Assembly (NCBI GenBank): GCA_024811115.1
Contig: JAKOGH010000041.1
Location: 1-19,339 of the forward strand
Source of the DNA: Terana coerulea
Lineage: Eukaryota; Basidiomycota; Agaricomycetes; Polyporales; Phanerochaetaceae
Length of the DNA: 19,339 nt
Reading direction: 5' to 3'
Shown here: piece by piece, positions 8,472-16,133 of the stretch
How the letters are laid out: each line of letters opens with the position of its first letter
Position numbering within the stretch: the first letter of the stretch is position 1
Notes under the pieces: model-generated
Databases searched by the model: none
The model's input: the letters and a program-made list of their open reading frames with translations, nothing else
Told to the model about the DNA's origin: nothing
Position numbers and translations under genes: made by a program

Positions 8472-10201
8472 ATGGCCCTCAGGACGCATCTAGATGTGCT
8501 CGAGGAGAGCGCCTCACAGTATGCCGACCGAGCTGTCTTTCGACTTCCAGTCCTCTCGCCGGGCAGTATTGAGGTCAGAGACTGGCGCCCGGTATCATAC
8601 TCCCAGTTCAAGCGCGACGTCGAAACGTATGCGAGATTTTGGGCTCGTATACTCAACGCCGGCGGCCTGCCACAGCAGTCTGTTGTCGGTCTCTGGTAAG
8701 TGTGATGTGGTAGAATGCGTTCTCACCAAGCTGATCTTGTGCTACCCATAGGCTGGCCGGTCTGAGCTACCGCGATGTCTTGCACATATACGGGGTAGCA
8801 AGAGCAAGCTATGTTCCACAACTCTTCTCGTTGCGACTGCCAAATCCGGATGTCGTCTACCAGCTTTTGCAACGTGCAAAGGCGGTCTTCCTGATATACG
8901 ACCCGTCGTACGAAGTGGACGTCTCGAATAGCCCCGTGCCTCGGCATCCGGCCGTAAACGTCGTGGACGGTGAGGGCGAGGAGGAAGAGCTGCTTTCTCT
9001 ATCCGATATCAGGCGGGCAGCAGATGACGTAGTCATGATTTTCCATACTTCCGGGTCGACATCGGGTAGTCCCAAGCTCGTCCCATGCAGTCTTCGATGG
9101 GTTGATAGCATCGTGTCCAAATCCGAGAAAGTTTCCCGGCCGAAGAAGGGCTCCCAAGCCCAAGATGTTTCGGTCTGGATGTAAGCATATCTGTATTGTT
9201 CCACGATAGTCTCACTAATGTACTCCAGGGGATCCATGTGTCACATCGCGCAGACATTCATGCTCATCGGCTCGCTCCAACACGGCTCTTGCACCATTCA
9301 GCCCAGCATCATCTCCTTTTCCTCGGATGAGCTTATCTCCATGATCAATATTTGCTCACTCAACCGCCTCAACCAATTCCCTACTTTTCTCGTCACCCAC
9401 TTGCGCAATGCGAGACAGAATATCAAGCTCCTGCAACTTCTCCGGAGCCTTGATGAGGTCTTGTACGCTGGGCTACCCTTGGATCAGGAAGAGGAGAAGT
9501 GGGCTTTGGCGAACAATATCAGGCTGCGGAACCTCTTTGGAAGCACGGAGATCGGAGCCATGATGCTTTCCGTTGGAGGCGAGGGCGCCAACGCCCAGCT
9601 GCTACGAGCGATAGAGGGAACGTCATACAACTTCGTCCTGCCCGGGTCTTCATCAAGCGGTGCCCGAGCGGACGCGCATGCGAACGCCAATGCTGCGCTC
9701 CTTGAGCTCGTCGTCCGCGCGGACTCGGGCGACTGCCCAGACCCCTCGCTGCGTCACGCGGACGGACATTTCCACACGGGAGACCTATTCCAGGAGGTCA
9801 CGCCCGCTGGCTACGTCTACCGCGGGCGCGACGACGACTGGATCAAGTCCGAGAACTCGCTGCGCTGCGACACTGGCGCGATCGAGGAGAACGTGCGGCA
9901 GACGTGCGGCGACCTTGTGAGCGCATGTGTCGTCGTGGGCAACGGTCGGCCATCCCCCGCGCTGTTCGTCGAGCCCAAGGCGCCGGGCGACGACGATCGG
10001 CTGAGGAAGGACATCATCCGCCGGACAAGGCACTTCCACGCACGAAGATACTTGCATGAGCGGATCACGGCGACGAAGTTTGTTGTCGTCGTGCCTAAGG
10101 GAACGCTTCCGCGCACCACGACCAAGGGAAATATTCGACGCAGGGCGGTCGAAGAGGCGTTCAAGGAGGAACTCGACAAGATATATGGGGCTGCAGGCTG
10201 A
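8472..10201 (+). CDS. Stand-alone adenylate-forming (AMP-binding) enzyme, acyl-CoA synthetase-like
   Basis: An ANL-superfamily enzyme expected to activate a carboxylic acid as acyl-AMP; the substrate and final acceptor cannot be read from sequence. Three exons (8472-8695, 8752-9180, 9229-10201; introns 56 and 48 nt) give an intact 541-residue protein. Motifs: P-loop-like TSGSTSGSPKLVP (residues 174-186), LFGSTEIG (320-327), HTGD (400-403), the hinge region RGRDDDWIKSENSLRCDTGAIE, and the C-terminal lysine in TKGNIRRR (Lys517), the usual catalytic residue for adenylation. The P-loop departs from canonical SGTTGxPKG: Ser replaces the second Gly and the last Gly is absent. No carrier-protein or reductase domain follows, so it is not a full NRPS-like protein. 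The length matches AMP-binding proteins that are multi-copy in agaricomycetes. The ATG at 8472 begins MALRTHLDVLEESA and gives the full N-terminal domain. Confidence 0.88.
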
Positions 10202-10655
10202 TTATGCTGGCCCGACGCACTTCGCACATACGGTAGATCTTATGTTTTGTAGAGTAGTAGAATCATGCTGAGCGTGCTTTGCAGTGACCGCAGTAGACTC
10301 ACTGGCAAACTTTCCATTGTATTGGGCTCTTTCGGGGACATTTCGGGCTGCATGAAATAGATTTTGCCACGGACAGATATAGAGCTATGTCCCTGATCCC
10401 GTAAGTGCTATGCAGGTGTTCCATAACCACATCTCCAAGGGTGAGTCAAGAAGCAGCGGGCGGCGCACTTGGCCTTGCATGGAAATGTCGGCATCCTCCG
10501 GAACTCCGTGGCGCGGGCGGCAAGCCGCGCTGAAGAGCGGCGGTTGATTTTCATGGCTTCACTTTTGTCTGACTCGGTTGTCGGCCGGTCGACGACATAG
10601 GCCTGGTGCGGCGTTCCGCCTCGACGTTGCCCGTTATCTTGGGAGATCACAAGTA
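10202..10655. other. Intergenic region between the AMP-binding and PIN-like genes
   Basis: This holds the 3' end of the AMP-binding gene and the upstream region of the transporter gene. A 100-residue minus-strand open frame (10408-10710) crosses the likely promoter of the transporter gene and has no recognisable motif. No repeat or RNA gene was seen. Confidence 0.55.
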
Positions 10656-10664
10656 CTATAAGAT
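10656..10664 (+). promoter_or_regulatory. TATA-like box of the PIN-like transporter gene
   Basis: The string ctataagat lies 89-97 bases upstream of the ATG at 10753, in a short AT-rich patch within GC-rich sequence. Position and form resemble the TATA-like strings before the dehydrogenase gene and F-box copies 2 and 3. Confidence 0.45.
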
Positions 10665-10752
10665 TCGACCGAAAACTGGACAATGGCTGTCTTCTCCATC
10701 TCACCTCCACGACGGCCTCGGCGACGTTGATTTTTATGACTCGAGATCCGAA

Positions 10753-12621
10753 ATGTTGTCCATAGGCACCATCATCTGGATCTCCGTACGCCCTCTACTA
10801 CGACTGTAAGCTGCACCTTGTTGATCTGTGCAGGTTGCTGACTCGAGCATACTTACGTGACACAGAATTATATCTGTAGGCTTCGGCTTTGTCATCACCA
10901 AAGCGGACATATTCCCTATCGTTGCCTCCAAAGATGCAGGCCAACTCATCTTGGTTCGTCTCAATAAGTACTCTACGACGTGGGTCTTTATCTCACTTTT
11001 TCTTATTGCACAGAAAATCACTCTACCATGTTTGATGTTCTCGAAGATCGTCCCTTCCTTCTCGGTCAGCAATATTGGGACACTGGGTGCGTAGCTATGC
11101 ATGCAGAACACAGCCCTCCGCCGAGCTTTTTTCTGGTTGTCAGGTCCTCTCTTCCTCGTAGCCTTTATATATGAGGGAATGGGCATCTTACTGGCGTGGA
11201 TTGTCAAGCAGTTCTTTTGGGTTCCTCACCGGTTCCGCTATGGCATTCTGGCGGCAGGTGGATGGAGCAATTATGCAGATCTTCGTAAGCATCACGTCAT
11301 ATCAAATCCTATAAACATCCACTTATATTTCGTAGCGACTGCTGTGGTCATGAGTGTTATGTCAGGGCCGCCATTTAACCCCTCCACCGATCCAAACATA
11401 GCCGTGGCCTACATATCTGCATTCATTTTTGTATTCTTTGTGAGTACATATACCATGAAATCATTGACGGATGCACTGAATGGCTTTGTCTAGGTGACGC
11501 TTTTCCCCTTCGGAGGAAACCGGCTCATCGCCTGGGATTTTGTCGGTCCTGAGGTCGAGGACGAAGAAATGCGAGAGGCCACGAGGATGAGGCGAAATGC
11601 TTTTATTAGCGGCTGGGTATATCTACCTTCATATCTTTCGTCCGCACTTAGGCGCAGAGGCCACCGAAAACCTCATTGCAGTGCTGCCGAGGAAGGCTTC
11701 TCAGACAGTGCGGCTTCTTCTCGTGGAAGTGAGAAGGTCGCGCCTGCATTGTCGAGCCCTTGTACGGAGACGTGCTCGAACCCCATCGAGCCTCTACAAG
11801 AGCTGCCTATCTTGAGCGCAGGTGGCGATGACGCTTTGACCGTCACCGCCCAGGAGCCCTCCCGTTCTCCATCACCAATATATCCTCAGCATCCAGAACA
11901 AGCTGCCGCCCACAAAGAGGTGCGCTTTGCCACCGGCGCACCCTCGATCGCCTTGTCGCACACGCGCCTCTCCCTCCAGCGTCGGTGCCTGCAGGCCGCG
12001 CGCGCGTTTCTTGGCAGCCTCCTCTCACCCGCGTCACTCTCGGTGTTGTTCGCATTCGCCATCGCGCTCATCGCGCCGCTCAAGGGCCTGCTCGTGCCCG
12101 TGCCCAACTCCCCGATACCAAATGCGCCGGACGGGCAGCCGCCGCTGGCGTTTGTCCTCGACACGGCGAGCCTCGTCGGCGCGGCCAGCGTTCCACTCGG
12201 GCTCATCTGCCTCGGCTCCGCGCTGGCAAGGCTACACATCCCGCGCAGCGCGTGGCGTACGCTGCCCGCTGGTGCGATCGGCGCTCTCGCGCTCACAAAG
12301 ATCGTGCTGTCACCCGTGCTCGGCGTGCTGATCTGCCAGGGCCTCACGCACGTAAGGGTCATCGATGCAGAGGACAAGGTCTTGCGGTTCGTCTGCATGT
12401 ACGATCCTTCCCAAATGTCTGAATACATGTGGCTAACACACCACCCTTTCCACAGATTCTTCGCCTGTATGCCCACTGCGACGTCGCAGGTGTATTTGAC
12501 GCAGGTATACTCAGGTACTGGCTCCGCGGAGCACATCTCTGCGTTCCTTGTCCCGCAATACGCCCTCATGATTGTGATGATGATTATCCTGACTGCGTAT
12601 TCAATAAATCTATTGTTCTGA
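10753..12621 (+). CDS. Auxin efflux carrier-like (PIN-like, Mem_trans family) membrane transporter
   Basis: An integral membrane protein of the auxin efflux carrier/bile-acid transporter-like group; the fungal substrate is unknown. Seven exons (10753-10805, 10866-10953, 11014-11086, 11144-11284, 11336-11439, 11494-12398, 12456-12621; introns 51-60 nt) give an intact 509-residue protein. The N-terminal half carries helices and family blocks: IWISVRPLLRL, FGFVITKADIFPIVA, ITLPCLMFSKIVPSFSVSN, FFWVPHRFRYGILAAGGW, DLPTAVVMSV and AYISAFIFVFFVTLFPFGG. A hydrophilic Ser/Pro-rich central loop (about residues 180-300) follows, then C-terminal helices: SLSVLFAFAIALIAPLKGL, LVGAASVPLGLICLGSALA, IGALALTKIVLSPVLGVLIC and FFACMPTATSQVYLTQVYSG. 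This two-bundle plan with a cytoplasmic loop is typical. The ATG at 10753 is chosen because MLSIGTIIWISVRPLL matches the usual start. The 51-nt and 57-nt introns (11285-11335, 12399-12455) have no in-frame stop. Confidence 0.92.
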
Positions 12622-12935
12622 AACAGGTATCACACCTGATTGAACTCTGGTTTACCAATGCATGTGGAGATGTGAGTCTGTTACCCAAACACTACATATA
12701 TCACTTTACCTGCGGCAAGCCTGGATTGATCGTTTCCTCGTTCAGATAGCGTGGGAATATTTATCGATATTAGTCAGCGAGCGCGCGTACATCTGTTCTG
12801 CCTGGGAGGTTCGGAGTTGGAAATTCCACGCGGCGAACCGCTCCTACAACTTGAGGCAAGCGTCCCGGGCCGTCACTAGACGTCTCGAAACCATTGCCAG
12901 GCCTGTCACTCTACAAGATCAGCCTATATTGCCGA
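12622..12935. other. Spacer upstream of F-box copy 1
   Basis: This holds the 3' end of the transporter gene and the promoter side of F-box copy 1. A short GCGTGGGAA string near 12748 recurs before copy 3 (about 18186), hinting that part of the duplicated promoter begins here. No clear TATA-like box lies within 100 bases of the ATG at 12936. Confidence 0.45.
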
Positions 12936-14748
12936 ATGGTCGATAGCTTGCAAGATAACGAGATGCAAGCTCGAGATACTATCGGTCTCACCTCCAGCAG
13001 CGTTATCGAAAGTTGCACAGCAGAACTTGGCACTCCAACCCTTGGGCACTTAGTACAGACACGCACGGGCCTTGGTGTGTATCTCTATGTTCAATATGGA
13101 TATGTCCACTAATGCACGTGAAGAACACACATCACCAAATGCACCCTCAATATCTGACCTTCCACCAGAGCTCCTGGCAGAGGCATTCCACTGGCTCATG
13201 ATTTCGGTGCACGAGGCCCAGGCCTCACCATATCCACCTGCACCGTACTCCTGGCTCGTCGTCCGGTTTGTGTGCCAGAGCTGGCGACAGGCTGCATTGC
13301 ACTACCCGCGGTTGTCTACCATCATCTATCTCACCCGCCTGGAATGCGTACAGGAAATGCTGGCTAGGTCTGGCAGCCTTCCGGTAACTGTGCTCCGTCG
13401 CAAGTACCGCTCGCTGGCAAAGGACTCTGCAGACGTCGCCGCATGCAACAATGTCATCCTCCAGAACCTTGGGCGTGTCTGCAACGCAGATTTAGCGATT
13501 ACTGAGGCAAGCTTCGACGCTCTCCGCACGTTGGAGTCCGAAGGCCGCGGTGTCTCGCCTATGCGCTTCCTTGTGCTCCGGATGCCTCCCCTGCCTTTTC
13601 GGTTTGCTCCCAAACCAGAGGGCGAGAATTTACCACTCTTCCGAGGCGTGGCCTTCCCTCAGCTTCACAACCTGGTGTGCCACGATGCGCAGCTCCCGAG
13701 CATCCGTGGGGTGCTCGTGCCGACTCTGTGCCGGCTCGAACTCTACGGCGGCTACATCAACCTCGCTGCCTCGGAGTTTGCTGCTGTATTGGGGTCGCTC
13801 CCGTGCCTGCAGGAGCTCACCCTCACCGGATACAACGCCCACTTCGTACGTACTGGACTGGACGACGACTGGGCGTTGCTCGCGGCTCGCAAAAAGGTTT
13901 CCACGCTCCCGCAGCTCCGTCGGGTCGCCCTCACCAGCGACACCGTGCTGTACGGGACGCACGTCCTCCACTACATCACCTATCCCGCCGACACCTCTCT
14001 AGCGATGCAGGATGGCGAACTAGACGACGCACAGATCAACATCATTACCTCCAAACTAAGCGGACAGGGCACTCTCGGCATACCGCCATTGTTCCGGAGT
14101 CTCGTTGTTCTGATTGACTGGAATCGTGACAGCCAGATGTCCTATATCTCGGTAATGCTATGGAGCGAGCTCCAGTCGCTGGACTGCATGTACTCCTACC
14201 TGTTTTCCTGCAGTGACGCGCCCCTGCTGGAGCTTGCAGACGTTGCAATCCGCACCCAGGACATTGCGCATCTCCTCCAGCAACTACCCTTGGCCGAGAT
14301 ACAACATGTGCTTATATCCGACAACTTTTCCCCCAAGAGTGCCGTCGACCGCGCGCAACTGTTCTCTCTATCTCCCTCCATCGTGGAGGTCGGGCTTGCT
14401 TACAACTCATGGAAGGACCAGACAGCGTCGGAGATCGCTGCCATCCGCGTCGCCGAAGACATGCGGTCGCTGCTTCCCAATCTGGCACTCTTGTCGCTCT
14501 ACGAGGTGAAAGCGGGGGCGTGGCCGCGGACTCCCTGCCGGAAAGCTACTTCCATATACACTCGTTGCATCGAGCTATGGAAACGCGCCAGCTTCATCAC
14601 CCGGACGTACAGTTCAAGATTCTTTATCACTCGAAGCTGGGCTACGAGCCTGAGAGCGGGGTTGCTATCAGCGTCTCTCGGGAAGACCTTCGGTGAGGCG
14701 GAGAAGAGCACAAGTTGTGTTTCGAGCGTAGGGCGTTGCAGCTCTTAG
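12936..14748 (+). CDS. F-box domain protein, tandem copy 1 (mostly intact)
   Basis: A predicted F-box protein, which would link a substrate to an SCF ubiquitin ligase through Skp1. Exon 1 (12936-13074) encodes a variable 46-residue leader; a 49-nt intron (13075-13123) precedes exon 2. The F-box lies at about residues 57-97: DLPPELLAEAFHWLMIS followed by YSWLVVRFVCQSWRQAALHYP. The rest is Leu-rich with spaced leucines (VPTLCRLELYGGYINLA, LPCLQELTLTG), like degenerate leucine-rich repeats, and could bind substrate. The ATG at 12936 is chosen because exon 1 then joins exon 2 in phase at the same place as in copy 2. Full length is 587 residues in the literal frame. Oddity: after SLYE (about 14505) the tail that resembles copy 2 is in the n+2 frame (to 14696), so the last about 80 literal residues are doubtful. 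The target is unknown. Confidence 0.85.
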
Positions 14749-15057
14749 TAGCTGAGGTTTTCTGGGGTGATAATTGTAGTCTTCGTTTCTGGAGTTAGTT
14801 GCGCCACACGAGGCGAAGGCGGGGCTTAACAGGCGGCCTCCAAAAGCACATGAGGGACCTGTGGCGGCGAGCTTATTTCACCACACTCGCCAGAAGCTAC
14901 GGAATCGCGTGAGCTACGATAATTGGAGTGTCAGTTTGAGATTCTGCATTATTCAGCAATATGCTACTAGGGAGGGAAAGTAAGTACTGCTTCAAATTGG
15001 AGTTCTGACTCGGAGATTCGAAGGCTATGCCGATGATGTTGATAATTACTTAAGCCG
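14749..15057. other. Spacer between F-box copy 1 and the inverted-arm element
   Basis: About 300 bases of noncoding sequence, presumably the 3' region of copy 1. I see no gene, no promoter-like block shared with copies 2 and 3, and no strong repeat. Confidence 0.5.
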
Positions 15058-15069
15058 TATTCTGACAGT
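15058..15069 (+). repeat. Left copy of 12-bp direct repeat (candidate target-site duplication)
   Basis: TATTCTGACAGT at 15058-15069 is repeated exactly and in the same orientation at 15852-15863, just outside the inverted arms. A perfect 12-bp pair in this position fits a target-site duplication made on insertion. Confidence 0.7.
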
Positions 15070-15079
15070 AGACTCGTTA

Positions 15080-15149
15080 CCAGCCCGCAGGTAGCTCTTA
15101 AGAACGTACTTTGAGGTACGTTATTCTTAATAGCGACCAGCGGGACTGG
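15080..15149. repeat. Hairpin within the left arm
   Basis: The core stem 15103-15109 pairs with 15116-15122 (7 bp, loop 15110-15115). It extends with bulges out to the CCAG at 15080-15083 and the CTGG at 15146-15149. Confidence 0.6.
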
Positions 15150-15174
15150 CAGAACTCGGTCGAGCGCGCGCACA

Positions 15175-15208
15175 CGAGAATTCAAACCCCGCAGATTTCC
15201 CAAAGAGG
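15175..15208 (+). repeat. Best-conserved inverted-arm block, left copy
   Basis: This is the reverse complement of 15736-15769 with two mismatches in 34 bases. In reverse orientation it contains a GGTTTGAATTC string resembling a pol III B box, although no full tRNA cloverleaf could be folded around it. Confidence 0.8.
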
Positions 15209-15735
15209 CAGGTCGCCACGTGCGCACCAGAACTCGCGGACGGCACTCTGTGAGTTATTGCAACAGCAACGGAATGCTGTGGAGGAGCAAACTGGGCGTA
15301 AAAAGGCAGAGATAAAGTTGAGAGAGGCTGTAGCAGAATAGAAGGTAGTCACCATCCTTAGGAGCGAGCTGGCTAGTATACTAGTGTTTGTGAATGAAAT
15401 TAAACCCTTAACATGTATAGCTTCCCTGCTAGCCTGAGGGTCTTTTGCATACAAAAATACTCACGCTTTCTCGGAGATCATCAAAATTCTCGATTGCTAC
15501 GGCCTCTGCCACTTTAAGGCTATACAAACCGTCAAGCTGCCGGATAAGCCATAAAGGGGTTATGTTTGACGAGTTTGCATGCTTTCGCACTGATTTCGGC
15601 GTGATTGACTTCTGAGTAGTATACGTAATTATTACAAACGGCTTCCTAAGCATGGTATAATATAAGTAAAATCTTTGCTCAATAAACAGCTCAGGCATAT
15701 AACGGCGGAGTGCGCGTGGGCGCTACGACTACCTT

Positions 15736-15769
15736 CCTCTTTGAGAAATCTGCGGGGTTTCAATTCTCG
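15736..15769 (+). repeat. Best-conserved inverted-arm block, right copy
   Basis: This is the partner of 15175-15208 in inverted orientation (32 of 34 positions). It contains GGTTTCAATTC, the counterpart of the B-box-like string in the left copy. Confidence 0.8.
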
Positions 15770-15792
15770 TCTGCGCGCTCGGTTCAGTGCTC

Positions 15793-15843
15793 CCAGCCGC
15801 CTTGCAAAGTATTATATTGTTATGTTACGTGCAAGGTGGCTGG
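15793..15843. repeat. Hairpin within the right arm
   Basis: The arm 15793-15806 pairs with 15830-15843 over 14 positions; the single imperfect pair would be a G-U wobble in RNA. The loop is 15807-15829 and AT-rich. Confidence 0.7.
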
Positions 15844-15851
15844 TTCGAGCC

Positions 15852-15863
15852 TATTCTGACAGT
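15852..15863 (+). repeat. Right copy of 12-bp direct repeat (candidate target-site duplication)
   Basis: Identical to 15058-15069 in the same orientation. It abuts the end of the right arm and is followed directly by the promoter block of F-box copy 2. Confidence 0.7.
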
Positions 15864-15869
15864 TTTATG

Positions 15870-15935
15870 GCGTGAAAAGTGTTTCATAGCCCACAAACAC
15901 GCGCGATGGGCATGACTTATATTTGTACGCGAACC
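15870..15935 (+). promoter_or_regulatory. Upstream block shared by F-box copies 2 and 3 (copy 2)
   Basis: This block aligns with 18185-18249. It contains an exact 13-base string, GCCCACAAACACG, at 15889-15901 (18203-18215 in copy 3) and a shared TTTGTACG-GAACC end. It lies about 200-265 bases before the ATG. It marks either a retained regulatory region or simply the edge of the duplicated unit. Confidence 0.6.
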
Positions 15936-16023
15936 ACTATCTACAACATTGACCCTCGGACATCGTGGTGTGGGAATTGTCCCTAAGCTGACTGACGCGC
16001 GTTATGCCGGGAGTCACGACGGT

Positions 16024-16034
16024 TGGCGCTTATA
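16024..16034 (+). promoter_or_regulatory. TATA-like block of F-box copy 2
   Basis: TGGCGCTTATA lies 100-110 bases before the ATG at 16134. Copy 3 has the same block with one difference at 18341-18351, 78-88 bases before its ATG. Confidence 0.5.
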
Positions 16035-16133
16035 CGCGAAGCATCTCTTCGCCGCACTCAACTCGAAGCAAACCTCCACCACTGAACGTTTCAGAGCAGT
16101 TGATCGCCTTATTAGACTTGCCTATCCTGCTGA

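Larger units (their letters stand above)
15070..15851. mobile_element. 782-bp element with inverted arms, internal hairpins and flanking 12-bp direct repeat
   Basis: The arms at roughly 15070-15235 and 15690-15851 are inverted relative to each other. The best block is 15175-15208 against 15736-15769, matching at 32 of 34 positions. Both outer ends carry a related motif (ctcg..accagcc, and its complement on the right). Each arm can fold on itself: 15080-15149 on the left and 15793-15843 on the right. The centre has no recognisable transposase. A plus-strand frame ending near 15341 has a Gln/Glu/Lys-rich stretch that could be a coiled-coil scrap, and a minus-strand frame at 15429-15698 has no known motif. 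This fits a non-autonomous foldback-type element or two inverted SINE-like units. The 12-bp duplication is longer than most cut-and-paste DNA transposons make. Confidence 0.65.

Noticed and set aside
10408..10710. 100-residue minus-strand open frame between the AMP-binding and PIN-like genes
   Set aside because: It overlaps the TATA-like region of the transporter gene and has no recognisable domain.
11843..12569. Long alternative-frame and antisense open frames inside the PIN-like gene (for example 11886-12569 minus, 11985-12422 plus)
   Set aside because: The sense frame encodes conserved membrane helices; the others are Arg/Ala-rich shadows caused by high GC.
14506..14591. 86-nt intron in the tail of F-box copy 1
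   Set aside because: The phase works, but copy 2 has no matching donor, and part of the protein similarity between the tails lies inside the proposed intron.
15111..15341. Transposase fragment suggested by a Gln/Glu/Lys-rich stretch (ELLQQQRNAVEEQTGRKKAE)
   Set aside because: The stretch is short and coiled-coil-like, with no catalytic or DNA-binding motif; calling it a transposase would be a guess.
15842..15851. Possible tRNA gene suggested by GGTTCGAGCC
   Set aside because: The surrounding bases do not form acceptor, D or anticodon arms, and the T-stem pairing is poor.
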